DNA of 64,000 bases from Termitidicoccus mucosus (GCF_038725785.1 NZ_CP109796.1:2852001-2916000), one strand, 5' to 3'. Shown: positions 24,983-33,763, counted from the stretch's first letter. The notes: generated by a model not told the origin, from the sequence alone. Translations and numbers: made by a program.

Positions 24983-27151
24983 TCAGAAATCGAGTGTCAT
25001 CGAAACGAGAAAGGTGCGGGGATTGCCGATGCTCGCGTAGCCGGCGGCGGCCGACGACCAGTAACGCTCGTCGAAGACATTGTCCACGTTGACGCGGAAG
25101 GTCACGGGCACTCCGGCGAGGGCGGTTTTGTAGCGGGCGCTGATATCCCAGCGAATCCAGTCCGGCACCTCGTAGGCGCCGGCGGCATCGACGTATTGTT
25201 TCGAAGTGTAGATGCCGCGCAGGGCGAAGGTGAGCCCCTTGGCAAAGGCCGCGTCCCATTCCGCGCCGAGGTTGAGCGAGAAACCGGGGGCGCCGGGCGC
25301 GTCGTTGCCGTCGTTCGCGCCGCCGTCGGTTTTGCGCAGCGTGGCATCCATGAGCATCGCACCGCCGAGCACGCGCACGCCCGCGAGGACCTCGCCGATG
25401 GCGGTGAGCTCGATGCCGCGATTGCGCTGCTCGCCGTCCAGCGAGAATATCGTGGTGACCGGGTCGGTGGTCCCCGAGGGCTGGGTGATCTGGAAAAAGG
25501 CGAGCGTCGCCAGAAACGTGCCGAAATCGGCCTTCGCGCCAAACTCGTATTGCTCCGCGCGGGAGGGCGCGAACACTTGGTCGCGATTGGCGGCGGTGGC
25601 GGGCGGCGTGGGCGCCTGGTGCAGGGCCTGCATGTAGTTTCCGTAAAGGGAAATGTTTTTCCACGGCTTCACCACGATGCCGCCGCCGGGCGTGAAGGCG
25701 TCTTTGTTGTAGTAGGAAGTCAGCGAGCCGTCGTTGTAGTCGAAACCGGAGACCCGGATTTTCTGGTAACGCACGCCGCCGACTACGGCCACGCGCTCGT
25801 CGAGAAACGTCATCACGTCGCCGAGGGAGATCCCGCCGGAGGTGGTCTCGCCCGTGACGGAGGGATGGTCCATGTTGCCGCCGACGAGGGTGAGGGCCGG
25901 TTTGGCGAGCCGCTCGGGACGATAGATGTTGGTGACGGCTCCAAAACCGCCCATCGCATAGGCCGCGCGTTTCTTCATATGCGCGGCCGAGTAGCCGAGC
26001 GTGAGCTTGTGTTTTACCGCGCCGGTCTCGAACGCCCCGCGCAGGCCGAATTGGTAGCCGAGGTTGTTGTCCTTGTAGGGAACCTCCATCGCGCCGAAGG
26101 TCGCGTCACCGGCCTCGTTGGTCACGGTGGGGCTCGAATAGATGCCGTGCTCGTCGTTGGTCGAGCCGCCCGCGCCGGCATACGCGGTCAGCCAGTCCGT
26201 GAGGATGACCTCGGCGCTCATCATGCCGAAATAGCTTTCCAGATAGGAGTAGTTCCAGTCCTGCGCGTAGTTTTCGCTCCCGTCCGGCGCCTCGAGGATG
26301 CGCCCGGCGGGCATCGCGATCAGCACCATGTTGCGCCCTTGGTCGATGCGGTGGTTTTGATACGCGAGGTCGAGGGCCAGGCGCACGCGGTCGGTCGTGT
26401 AATCGAGCGCCAGGGAAAACAACCCCTGCTCGCGATGCTCGTCCTCGATGGCGGTCTCGCCGTCGCGATAAACCCCGTTCAGCCGCGCGCCGAATTGCTG
26501 CTTCGCGCCGAAGCGCCGCCCGAGGTCGATGTGCCCGCCGGCGAAGCCGTCATTCGAGTAGTCCAGCGTGAGGCGCGTGAGCGGCTGGGCCGCGGCGCGC
26601 TTCGGGCGGATGTTCACTGTCCCGCCGATGCCCGAGCCCCCGATCGGCACTCCGTTCACCAACGCGGTCGGCCCTTTGAAAATCTCCACCGAATCGATCA
26701 TCTCCGTCGCCGTCACCTGACGGGGCAGAGCGCCATACAAGCCGGCATAGGAAATGTCGGAGTTGTAGAGCACGAACCCGCGAATCGAAAAAAGCTCCTC
26801 GAAATTGCCGTATCCGTAGGCCGGGCGCGAGGACGGATCGTTGATCAACACATCGCGCAAGGTCCGCGCATGCTGGTTCTCGATCAGGTCGGACGTGTAG
26901 CGGCTCGCGCTGAACGGCGCGTCCATCACGTTGAGGTCGCCCAAAAAACCAAACTGCTCCTCGGGCGCCACCAAGCCGTCGCCGAAGAGCTTGGAATCGC
27001 TCCAGACCTGAAATCGCTCCATTTTGACCACGTCGGCGTCCGGTTCATTGGGGACGGCTTTATCGGCGCCCGGTCCGGCAAACGCAGCCAGCCCCGGCAG
27101 CAGACCAAGACAGGCAAGTATGATTTTACAGTGCGATCTATTGTTTATCAT
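24983..27151 (-). CDS. TonB-dependent outer-membrane receptor, siderophore type
   Basis: 722 residues. A signal peptide (1-25) is followed by 'DVVKMERFQVWSDS', which resembles the N-terminal TonB-box-like element of Verrucomicrobial receptors. The plug domain follows ('LRDVLINDPSSRP', 'SIRGFVLYNS', 'VEIFKGPTALVNG', 'GSGIGGTVNIRPKRA'). A 22-strand barrel ends 'FLVSMTLDF', with the terminal Phe needed for BAM. The plug motifs match siderophore receptors such as FhuA/FoxA. A Fur-box-like palindrome lies about 70 bases upstream. The downstream-oriented EntS-like exporter at 27557 fits an iron locus. Confidence 0.92.
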   Translation of the reverse strand: MINNRSHCKIILACLGLLPGLAAFAGPGADKAVPNEPDADVVKMERFQVWSDSKLFGDGLVAPEEQFGFLGDLNVMDAPFSASRYTSDLIENQHARTLRDVLINDPSSRPAYGYGNFEELFSIRGFVLYNSDISYAGLYGALPRQVTATEMIDSVEIFKGPTALVNGVPIGGSGIGGTVNIRPKRAAAQPLTRLTLDYSNDGFAGGHIDLGRRFGAKQQFGARLNGVYRDGETAIEDEHREQGLFSLALDYTTDRVRLALDLAYQNHRIDQGRNMVLIAMPAGRILEAPDGSENYAQDWNYSYLESYFGMMSAEVILTDWLTAYAGAGGSTNDEHGIYSSPTVTNEAGDATFGAMEVPYKDNNLGYQFGLRGAFETGAVKHKLTLGYSAAHMKKRAAYAMGGFGAVTNIYRPERLAKPALTLVGGNMDHPSVTGETTSGGISLGDVMTFLDERVAVVGGVRYQKIRVSGFDYNDGSLTSYYNKDAFTPGGGIVVKPWKNISLYGNYMQALHQAPTPPATAANRDQVFAPSRAEQYEFGAKADFGTFLATLAFFQITQPSGTTDPVTTIFSLDGEQRNRGIELTAIGEVLAGVRVLGGAMLMDATLRKTDGGANDGNDAPGAPGFSLNLGAEWDAAFAKGLTFALRGIYTSKQYVDAAGAYEVPDWIRWDISARYKTALAGVPVTFRVNVDNVFDERYWSSAAAGYASIGNPRTFLVSMTLDF

Positions 27152-27220
27152 ATTAGACAGAAAAAAGTTATGCGTATGGAAAAATGATTTAAGGATGCAG
27201 ACTCAGTATCAATTAATAAG

Positions 27221-27236
27221 TTGAGAATGATTCTCT
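27221..27236. promoter_or_regulatory. Fur-box-like operator upstream of TonB receptor
   Basis: TTGAGAATGATTCTCT contains the inverted repeat GAGAA-TGA-TTCTC, the 7-1-7 core common to Fur boxes. It lies 70-85 bases upstream of the receptor's ATG on the minus strand, in AT-rich sequence suited to a promoter. This suggests iron repression of the receptor. Confidence 0.6.
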
Positions 27237-27241
27237 AGTCT

Positions 27242-27556
27242 GGAGTCAACTGCCGATTCCCGCGATGCCCCACCAAGAAGCCCGGCTGCTGCGATCCCTG
27301 TTTGCGCCTGTTATCAGTCTCGCCTAATCGTCGGCAGTCTTGAAGGACGGCTAATCGGCGCAGGCCGTCGCTTGGTTAAGTGGCACGGGCGTCCCGCCCG
27401 TGGACGATGTGAAGCGCCGCCTGTTTAGGCATCGGGACTCGGCGGGGGGCCATCGCATGGGCGGGTCCCCGCCACCCAATCTCACGGGCGGGACGCCCGT
27501 GCCTCGCCAGCCTCCGCGTAACATCCATCATCTGGATTCTTGAAAGAGCAACGGCA
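27242..27556. other. Gene-free stretch with family E repeat
   Basis: No gene was recognised in these 315 bases. It holds the family E palindrome at 27382-27503 and a small direct repeat (CTAATCG twice, 27325-27355). It lies downstream of the minus-strand EntS-like gene and upstream of the TonB receptor. Confidence 0.6.
27382..27503. repeat. Palindromic intergenic repeat, family E
   Basis: GGCACGGGCGTCCCGCCCGTG at the left and its inverse at 27483-27503 are exact complements. Each arm is also nearly self-complementary, so alternative folds (one long stem or two hairpins) are possible. Confidence 0.8.
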
Positions 27557-28921
27557 TCACTCCTCCGGCTTGAGCGTGTTGAGCGGTTTGAGCCGCCGCA
27601 GATCGGGCACGAGCCACGCCACCAGCAGCACCACGACCACCGTGCCCGCGCCGCCGAGCGTGACCGCCGCCACCGGGCCGAGCAGCGCCACCATGATGCC
27701 GCCGCGAAGCGCGCCGATCTCGTTGGACGAGCCGATGAACACCTGGTTCACCCCCGTCACGCGCCCGCGCAGATGGTCGGGCGTGAGCAACTGGATGAGC
27801 GACTGGCGCACGACCACGCTGACGTTGTCGCACACCCCCGTGAGCAGCAGCGCCGCGAGCGAAAGCGCGTAGTTTTTCGAAAGCCCGAAGGTCACGATCG
27901 CCGCGCCGAAGCCCCCCACGGCCCACAACATCGCCGCGCCCGGACGCCGGAACGGCCTCCGGTGCGCCTGCCACAACGCCATGCTCACCGCGCCGATGGA
28001 CGGCGCCGCGCGCAGCCACCCGAGCCCGATCGGCCCCACGTGCAGGATCTCCTTGGCGAACACCGGCAGCAGTTCCGTGATCGCGCCGAGCAGCACCGCG
28101 AACAAATCCAGCGTGCTCGCCCCGAGGATGGCCTTCTTGCGCCAGATGAATTGCGCCCCGGCCAGCATTGTCCAGAGGGAACGGCCCTCCTTCGCGGGCT
28201 CGGGTTTGTTCAAATAACGCACCCGCAGCAGCAGCACGAAGAACAGCAGCCCGATGGCCGCGTCCAAAAAATAAACCGATGCAAACCCGAACCACGCCAC
28301 GATGAACCCGCCCAGCGCCGGCCCGGCCACCGTGGCCGTCTCGAACGTGGTCGAATTCCACATGATGGCGTTGCTGAGCTTCTCCTTCGGCAGCAGCAGC
28401 GGCAGGATGCTCGCGCGCGCCGGCCACGTGAGCATGCGGATGACCGCCTGGATGAACAGCACCAGGTAAATGAGCGGCAGTTCCGGGTCGGTGAAATTCA
28501 GCCCGCCGCTCCCCACCTGTTTTTCAAACACCAGCGCGATGCGCAGCAGCACGCGGTTGCCCCAGTCGAGCGGAGCCCAGTGCGGCATCCAGTCGTGCCC
28601 GAGCGCGAGCAAGCCCAGCACCAGCGAGCACACCGCCGCGCCAACCGCGCCGAGCGAGATGATGCGCTTGCGGTCGCAACGGTCGGCCAGCAATCCCGCC
28701 GGCAACGACAGCGCGATGAGCGGAATGACATTGATGAGCCCCATCAACCCGAGCGCGGTGGCGGAGTTCGTCCACTCATAGATCTGCCAGCCGATGGCGA
28801 TGCTCACCGCCTGCCGTCCGAACAACGACAGGAAGCCGCCGATCATGAAATCCCGGTAATTGCGCACCCGCAGCGCGGCATAAGGGTCGTGATAATAAGT
28901 GGAGCGACCGGAGTCTGACAT
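27557..28921 (-). CDS. MFS exporter, EntS-like (MFS_3)
   Basis: 454 residues with about 12 membrane segments. It has the MFS_3 N-terminus 'ALRVRNYRDFMIGGFLSLFGRQ', motif A 'GLLADRCDRKRI', 'TPDHLRGRVTGVNQVF' in the second half and a polar C-terminus 'LRRLKPLNTLKPEE'. These are typical of the family containing the enterobactin exporter EntS and macrolide exporters. Next to a Fur-box-preceded TonB receptor, siderophore or drug export is plausible; no siderophore synthesis gene is present. ATG at 28921. Confidence 0.88.
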   Translation of the reverse strand: MSDSGRSTYYHDPYAALRVRNYRDFMIGGFLSLFGRQAVSIAIGWQIYEWTNSATALGLMGLINVIPLIALSLPAGLLADRCDRKRIISLGAVGAAVCSLVLGLLALGHDWMPHWAPLDWGNRVLLRIALVFEKQVGSGGLNFTDPELPLIYLVLFIQAVIRMLTWPARASILPLLLPKEKLSNAIMWNSTTFETATVAGPALGGFIVAWFGFASVYFLDAAIGLLFFVLLLRVRYLNKPEPAKEGRSLWTMLAGAQFIWRKKAILGASTLDLFAVLLGAITELLPVFAKEILHVGPIGLGWLRAAPSIGAVSMALWQAHRRPFRRPGAAMLWAVGGFGAAIVTFGLSKNYALSLAALLLTGVCDNVSVVVRQSLIQLLTPDHLRGRVTGVNQVFIGSSNEIGALRGGIMVALLGPVAAVTLGGAGTVVVVLLVAWLVPDLRRLKPLNTLKPEE

Positions 28922-28978
28922 GGAAAACCGCCGAGCCTAGCACCCTCCCGCCCGCCTGCAAATTCAACCTTCGATTTT

Positions 28979-29136
28979 ATTTAACCACGGAGGACGGATG
29001 GCACGGAGACCGGAGGGGCTTTTGTCTCTCACAAAGGCACAAAGAAGGAGAGGCGCCTTTCCCATTCCTTTGTGCCTTCGTGCCTTTGTGAGAAAATATT
29101 TCCCTTGTTCATTAACACCACTGCTCTGTGGTTAAA
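28979..29136. repeat. Nested palindromic intergenic repeat
   Basis: The outer arms ATTTAACCACGG (28979-28990) and CTCTGTGGTTAAAT (29123-29136) surround an inner pair: TCTCACAAAGGCACAAAG (29026-29043) and CTTTGTGCCTTCGTGCCTTT (29068-29087). This suggests insertion of one element into another. It lies between divergent genes. Confidence 0.75.
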
Positions 29137-29181
29137 TTTTTTTGTTCTTAATTCTTGATTCTTGATTCTTAATTTTCCGCC

Positions 29182-30723
29182 ATGCGCGTCACCCTCGTCC
29201 ATCCCGCCGGGTTCAATTTCGTGCCGGGCCAGCCCGACTTCACCGTGCTGGCCAACCGCATGGCGCCCATCGGCATCCTCTCGCTCGCCGCCTGGCTGGA
29301 AAAACACGGGCACCACGCCGCCGTCCACGACTGCCTCGGCCCGCTCGCGCCGCGCGGCCTCGACGCCAACGTCGCCGCCATCCTCGCCACCCGGCCCGAC
29401 CTCGTCGGCTTCTCCGCCACCACCGCCGGCTTCATGGAGGCCGCCGACCTCGCCGCCGCGATCAAGGCGCGCCGCCCCGAAATCAAGATCGTCTTCGGCA
29501 ACGTCCACGGCTCCGCCATCGGCGCGCCCCTGCTGCGTCATTTCCCCGAAATCGACTGCCTCTGCCTCGGCGAAGGCGAGGGCCTCATGCTCGACCTCGT
29601 CGAAGGCCGCGCGCCCGCCGGCATCCCCAACCTCGCCTGGCGCGATCCCGCCACCGGCGAGATCAAGACCAACCCCCGCCGCGCCCGTATCCAGGATCTG
29701 GATTCACTGCCCTTTCCCTCCTACGGGAAACTCGCCGGCTTCCCCTCCGGCTATCATCTCCCGCTCTTTTCCTACGTCAGGCGCTGGGGCGCGACCATGA
29801 TCACCTCGCGCGGCTGCCCCTACACCTGCTCGTTCTGCGACCGCACCGTCTTCGAGCGCCTGCACCGCTACAACTCCGCCGCCTACATCTACGAACACAT
29901 GCGGCACCTGCGCGACCGCTTCGGCGTGCGCCACATCAACATCTACGACGACCTCTTCACCGCGCACAAAAAGCGCGTTTACGAACTCTGCGAACTGCTC
30001 ATCAAAAAGCCGCTCGGCGTCGGCTTCAACTGCGCCATCCGCACCGGCCACGACGACCTCGAAATGCTCCGCCTGCTCAAGCGCGCCGGCGCGCTCATGG
30101 TCTCGCTCGGCGTGGAGTCCGCCGACCCCGACATGATGCGCCGCCACAAGGCCGGCGTCACGCTCGACGCCGTGCGCGAGACGGTGGAAAAAATCCACGC
30201 CGCCGGCCTGCGCGCCAAAGGGCTGTTCATCTTCGGGCTCCCCGGCGAGACCCCGGCCACGGTGCGCGCCACCAGCGACTTCATCCTCTCGCTCGACCTC
30301 GACGAGATGAACATGACCAAGTTCAGCCCGCTCTACGGCGCGCCCATCTGGGACGAATGCGCCGGCGGGCGCGAAGGAGAACTGCACGAGGACTGGCGCC
30401 TGATGAACTGCCTGAATTTCATCTATCTGCCGAAAGGCTTCGAAAGCCGCGAGGAAATGGATGCTTTATACAACTGGCACGTGCGCCGTTTTTATAACAG
30501 CAAAGGCTACCGCCGCCGTTTTTCGCACCGCCTCTGGCAGCACCGCTGGAGCCTCTGGCACCTGCTGGCCAACATGCCCCGCGTTTTTCAGGCCGCCCGC
30601 TACTTCAACGCCAATAAAACCAAACTCGAAGCCGCCAAAAAGGATTTTCCGCTCCACCCCCGCCAGCCCATGAACCTCCGCGCCACCCTGGGCGCCGAAC
30701 TCCAGGCCGACGCGCGGGCGTAG
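29182..30723 (+). CDS. B12-binding-domain radical SAM protein
   Basis: 513 residues. The N-terminal cobalamin-binding Rossmann-like domain (1-150) includes 'APIGILSLAAWLEKHGHH' and 'LVGFSATTAGFMEAADLAAAI', but I see no DxHxxG motif, as is common in this class. The radical SAM barrel has CX3CX2C at Cys212, Cys216 and Cys219 ('SRGCPYTCSFCDR'), then 'GVESADPDMMRRHKAGVT' and 'KGLFIFGLPGET'. Such enzymes methylate or rearrange unactivated carbons in lipids, hopanoids, cofactors or peptides. No neighbour fixes the substrate. ATG at 29182. Confidence 0.9.
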   Translation: MRVTLVHPAGFNFVPGQPDFTVLANRMAPIGILSLAAWLEKHGHHAAVHDCLGPLAPRGLDANVAAILATRPDLVGFSATTAGFMEAADLAAAIKARRPEIKIVFGNVHGSAIGAPLLRHFPEIDCLCLGEGEGLMLDLVEGRAPAGIPNLAWRDPATGEIKTNPRRARIQDLDSLPFPSYGKLAGFPSGYHLPLFSYVRRWGATMITSRGCPYTCSFCDRTVFERLHRYNSAAYIYEHMRHLRDRFGVRHINIYDDLFTAHKKRVYELCELLIKKPLGVGFNCAIRTGHDDLEMLRLLKRAGALMVSLGVESADPDMMRRHKAGVTLDAVRETVEKIHAAGLRAKGLFIFGLPGETPATVRATSDFILSLDLDEMNMTKFSPLYGAPIWDECAGGREGELHEDWRLMNCLNFIYLPKGFESREEMDALYNWHVRRFYNSKGYRRRFSHRLWQHRWSLWHLLANMPRVFQAARYFNANKTKLEAAKKDFPLHPRQPMNLRATLGAELQADARA

Positions 30724-30776
30724 GGCATTTTTCGCTCAATGGGTCGCAAACGCCAAAAGTATGGCGCGGCAGCGCC

Positions 30777-30831
30777 GGTAGGGCGAAGCCTCCGGCTGAG
30801 CCGAGGCTCGGCAGGGACGCCTCGCCCTACC
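30777..30831. repeat. Palindromic intergenic repeat, family C (copy 1, diverged)
   Basis: The arms GGTAGGGCGAAGCCTCC and the inverse ending CGCCTCGCCCTACC match the better-conserved copies at 37260 and 48917 but with several changes. Confidence 0.75.
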
Positions 30832-31193
30832 ATTTGGACCAATGCTGAGAGGAAATACTATAAAAGCGCCTTGCCGCCCGCACTTGCCGCCGGCCCTGCC
30901 GCACCGCGTGGATAACGCTCCCGCAGTCCTGCCGGAATTGAAGCCCTTACTCCAAACAACATGCCACCGAGAAAACGAAACAGCCTTTGAACTCATGACC
31001 ATCCCGCCGGTGCGGCTTTTGTCCCCTGCAAGGCAACCATAAAATTGTCCGAAAAAAATAAACTCCGATTGTTTTCACAATATAAGATCTTGTAAAATAA
31101 ATGGAATATGATTTTTTGGCATTCGCATTATGGCAAAATCACCACCATTCTCAAGCGTCACTCATGCTGCACTGAGTGCAGCTCAATAATACT

Positions 31194-31200
31194 GTTAGGT
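31194..31200 (+). other. attC R'-like core site GTTAGGT
   Basis: GTTAGGT fits the integron core consensus GTTRRRY. It is preceded by GCAGCTCAATAATACT, which resembles the L' side of attC sites, and lies 11 bases before the start of the 130-residue gene. Its exact inverse complement ACCTAAC spans the stop codon of that gene. Confidence 0.35.
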
Positions 31201-31211
31201 AAAAGAAAAAG

Positions 31212-31604
31212 ATGAGCATCGCTGGCATAATAATTCGCGCGCTTGGTATAGCCATTGCAACTGTATTGATTGGCGACAGTCTATATGGCGCAGTTACTTT
31301 TCATGACGGAATTATACCAGCAGTAGCGTATGTTAGTGTGCGGGTTTTTATTTGTCTTCCATTTATCGTTCCGTGGCGCGTCGTAAAGACAGGTTGGATT
31401 AGAGTGCTTATTTATACCATATTATGGCTTGATATCGTTATTGCACTTGTAGCCGTATGCACACTGCCATCTTTACAGTTTCAGGGTGTAGAAGTAGTAG
31501 CCCGGCGTGTTTTGTATACGTCGATAACACTACTCATCATAGCTGTAGCGAGCCTTCCATTGATGCGGCGCACATTCTTCCCACGGAAGAAAGAAAGGAC
31601 CTAA
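31212..31604 (+). CDS. Small four-TM membrane protein, low-GC, cassette-like
   Basis: 130 residues with four hydrophobic segments (about 5-25, 36-56, 65-84, 98-116) and a basic C-terminus 'FFPRKKERT'. No family was recognised. Base composition is visibly lower in GC, with AT-rich codons such as ATA and TTA, unlike its neighbours, which points to recent transfer. Integron-like heptamers GTTAGGT and ACCTAAC bracket it. ATG at 31212. Confidence 0.7.
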   Translation: MSIAGIIIRALGIAIATVLIGDSLYGAVTFHDGIIPAVAYVSVRVFICLPFIVPWRVVKTGWIRVLIYTILWLDIVIALVAVCTLPSLQFQGVEVVARRVLYTSITLLIIAVASLPLMRRTFFPRKKERT

Positions 31605-31605
31605 C
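31599..31605 (+). other. attC R''-like core site ACCTAAC
   Basis: ACCTAAC fits RYYYAAC and contains the TAA stop codon of the preceding gene. The following CAGCCAGAACCAACGC resembles an attC L'' half, but no matching L'/R' half follows, so the site would be truncated. Confidence 0.35.
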
Positions 31606-31642
31606 CAGCCAGAACCAACGCGGGTGGACGATGGCTCTGCAA

Positions 31643-31673
31643 TTTAACCTCGCAGTCTGCGCGTGGCTCATCT
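31643..31673 (+). repeat. 31-bp direct repeat, copy 1
   Basis: It matches 33346-33376 at 29 of 31 positions (shared core CCTCGCAGTCT, then CGCGTGGCTCATCT), same orientation. The two copies bracket the ChaN/EreA-like and DUF6314 genes. Confidence 0.75.
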
Positions 31674-31721
31674 AAGGACATTTGACGCAGGAAGCCTGCG
31701 CCGGCCTTCTACTCACCTTTT

Positions 31722-32846
31722 ATGAAAATACCTCTGATATTAACTCTTCTGGCTTCGTGCGCCCTTGCCGCAGCGCCGGCACGAAATTCACATCCGGGGC
31801 CGCAGGTCCTCAACGTCGAGGCGCGGGCGGCATGCGAAGAATGGTTGAAACAGTCCGGCTACGAACCGGACCGCTATGTTGTCTCGAAATTCGCCAAATA
31901 CGACTTAGTGCTCCTGGGTGAAACGCACGAAGTGAGGGAGAACTGTGAGTTTGTCGCCTCTCTGGTGGCACCGTTGTACAATGCTGGAGTGCGAACGCTC
32001 TGCTCAGAATTCATCTGCAGTTGTTACAACGATCGGCTGGCCGAAATCGTTTCCGCAGAAAGTTATGACGAGTCGAGCGTGGTGGGGCTGTTTCGGGGCG
32101 GTCCATGGCCGACGTGGGGTTATCAGGAGTACATGGACATCGTCCAAGCTATCTGGGCATTTAATCGTAAACTCACCGCGGACGCGGAACCGTTCCGGAT
32201 AGTCGGCATCGACGCCGACTGGAAGCAGTTCGATCTACTTACGAAAAGGGAGGCTGAAAGGTTCAGGATCGTTCAAGCACGCGAGGAACATATGGCCGCT
32301 GTCATCGAGCGCGAAATCTTCAGCAAAAACCGAAAGGCACTGGTGCATATCGGATTCGCGCACACGGTCCGGCATGGCGAGCGTCTGGCCGCGAGACTCG
32401 CGCGGAAGCATGACGAGCGCATATTTCAAATTTGCTTGCATCACGAGATGCCGGGAGGTGGCCGTGCTCGCAACTTTACGAAATTCATCGAGGAGACCAT
32501 TGCAGGGGCGAACGGAGCGGCCGTGGGATTTGATGTCGTCGGCACTCCGTTCGGTATGCTCCGCGACGATCAAGGCCTGTACTTCCGCATGCTGGGTCCG
32601 AACAGCACGTTTGATGACTTTGCCGAGGGGTATGTGTTTCTCAAGCCGATGCAGAAATTGACGCCCGTAACCTGGGTGAAAGGTTTTATTGTATCAGACA
32701 CCTTCGCGGAAGCGAAGGCAGTGGCCGAGAAATTGCATTGGGTTGAGGAAGGAAGTTGTGCGACGCCGGCAGACTTGGATGCCGCGCTGGCCGCGCGTTT
32801 AGCCAAGCGACAAATGACGAGCGCGGTCATCAGGCAGTCCCGATGA
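31722..32846 (+). CDS. Secreted ChaN/EreA-like (haem-binding/Tiki superfamily) protein
   Basis: 374 residues with a signal peptide (1-19, 'LLASCALAAAPA'). The motif 'LVLLGETHEVREN' (GETH at 66-69), then a Glu in 'RTLCSEF' and a His in 'HIGFAHTVRHGERLAARL' match the EreA/ChaN/TIKI fold, whose members include erythromycin esterases, haem-binding lipoproteins and Wnt proteases. The visible Glu/His residues suggest a metal or haem ligand or hydrolytic site. The 'ASC' near the signal-peptide end could be a weak lipobox. The exact function is open. It lies in the accessory region between two copies of a 31-bp direct repeat. Confidence 0.72.
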   Translation: MKIPLILTLLASCALAAAPARNSHPGPQVLNVEARAACEEWLKQSGYEPDRYVVSKFAKYDLVLLGETHEVRENCEFVASLVAPLYNAGVRTLCSEFICSCYNDRLAEIVSAESYDESSVVGLFRGGPWPTWGYQEYMDIVQAIWAFNRKLTADAEPFRIVGIDADWKQFDLLTKREAERFRIVQAREEHMAAVIEREIFSKNRKALVHIGFAHTVRHGERLAARLARKHDERIFQICLHHEMPGGGRARNFTKFIEETIAGANGAAVGFDVVGTPFGMLRDDQGLYFRMLGPNSTFDDFAEGYVFLKPMQKLTPVTWVKGFIVSDTFAEAKAVAEKLHWVEEGSCATPADLDAALAARLAKRQMTSAVIRQSR

Positions 32847-32885
32847 AGTCGCCGGACAAGGCACCAGCGCCAAAAGAGAAGACGG

Positions 32886-33338
32886 ATGACATCGATTGCA
32901 GAAGTATTGTCGTTTTTCCGGCGGGTTACATCGCTTCGTTTTGATGCCCGCAGTGAAGCGGCGACTGGTTGGGATGGCGTTGGCAGTGGCACGGTTGCCG
33001 TGTCCGAGCCGATGGATGGCGTTATTATATTCAAAGAATCCGGCACCTGGCATCCGAATGATATGAGCCGAGTTGGCGTTAGTTTTAAGAACGCGTTTCG
33101 CTGGACAGCAGTTGGCGATATGTTGCGATTGGAGCATTTGCGCTTTGGTTCTGAGCATCCGGTGTTGTTATTCGACATGGCTCACCAGGGGGATGGACGT
33201 TGGAGAGAAGTTAGTCCGCACCAGTGTCGGGACGATTGTTATACGGCATCGCTGATACTCGACGGAGGGCGGCTTTTATTGGAATGGTCCATTATTGGGC
33301 CGCGCAAGCGGGAATACATTCGTTATACTTATTGGTAG
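32886..33338 (+). CDS. DUF6314 family protein
   Basis: 150 residues. 'FFRRVTSLRFDARSEAATGW', 'IIFKESGTWHPN', 'FRWTAVGDMLRLEHLRFG' and 'SPHQCRDDCYTASLIL' match what I recall of DUF6314, a lipocalin-like beta-barrel family of unknown function. There is no signal peptide, so it is cytoplasmic. ATG at 32886, 39 bases after the ChaN-like gene. The direct repeat follows directly after its stop. Confidence 0.75.
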   Translation: MTSIAEVLSFFRRVTSLRFDARSEAATGWDGVGSGTVAVSEPMDGVIIFKESGTWHPNDMSRVGVSFKNAFRWTAVGDMLRLEHLRFGSEHPVLLFDMAHQGDGRWREVSPHQCRDDCYTASLILDGGRLLLEWSIIGPRKREYIRYTYW

Positions 33339-33345
33339 TCCAGAG

Positions 33346-33376
33346 TTTAGCCTCGCAGTCTCCGCGTGGCTCATCT
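33346..33376 (+). repeat. 31-bp direct repeat, copy 2
   Basis: This is the second copy of the 31643-31673 repeat, with two mismatches. It ends four bases before the ATG of the DUF4440 gene. Confidence 0.75.
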
Positions 33377-33379
33377 TTG

Positions 33380-33763
33380 ATGTCCGGGAAAAACGACATG
33401 ACGAAATCCGATATTGAAAAACTGGAAGAGCGGTTGCGGCGGGCGATGATGGCCAGCGATGTCGCAGAGTTGGATGCGCTCATTTCCGAGCGGCTCGTAT
33501 TTGTTCTATACGACGGCACTTTGCTTACGAAGAGAGATGATCTTGATACGCATCGGTCGGGCAAGATTCGGATTGACACATTGACGCCTTCCGAAAGACA
33601 GATTCAGCTCCATGGGAGCGTCGCCGTCGTGGTCGTTCGCATGGCGGTTGCCGGCAGCCATCAGGGCACGCCATTTTCCGGCGATTTCCGATACATGCGA
33701 GTCTGGCATCTTGAAGGAGAGCAAGCGCAAGTCGTCGCCGGCCACGTGAGCGCAATAAAATGA
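33380..33763 (+). CDS. SnoaL/DUF4440-type NTF2-like protein
   Basis: 127 residues of the small alpha+beta cone fold. 'LEERLRRAMMASDVAELDALISERLVFV' is followed by 'DGTLLTKRDDLDTHRSGKIRID' and 'FRYMRVWHLEGEQAQVVAGHVSAI', typical of DUF4440 proteins (ketosteroid-isomerase-like). Function is usually unknown. ATG at 33380 or 33398; the second has a GGGA at suitable distance. It overlaps the next gene by ATGA, so the two are co-translated. Confidence 0.85.
   Translation: MSGKNDMTKSDIEKLEERLRRAMMASDVAELDALISERLVFVLYDGTLLTKRDDLDTHRSGKIRIDTLTPSERQIQLHGSVAVVVVRMAVAGSHQGTPFSGDFRYMRVWHLEGEQAQVVAGHVSAIK

Larger units (their letters stand above)
30724..31211. other. Gene-free transition into low-GC accessory region
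   Basis: The first part is GC-rich and holds a family C palindrome. From about 31040 the sequence becomes clearly AT-rich. It ends with a hairpin CTGCACT-G-AGTGCAG (31168-31182) and the heptamer GTTAGGT (31194-31200) just before the next start codon. No convincing gene is seen. Confidence 0.6.

Noticed and set aside
25196-27187. 663-codon frame opposite the TonB receptor
   Set aside because: Shadow of a conserved receptor gene; no domain and no start context.
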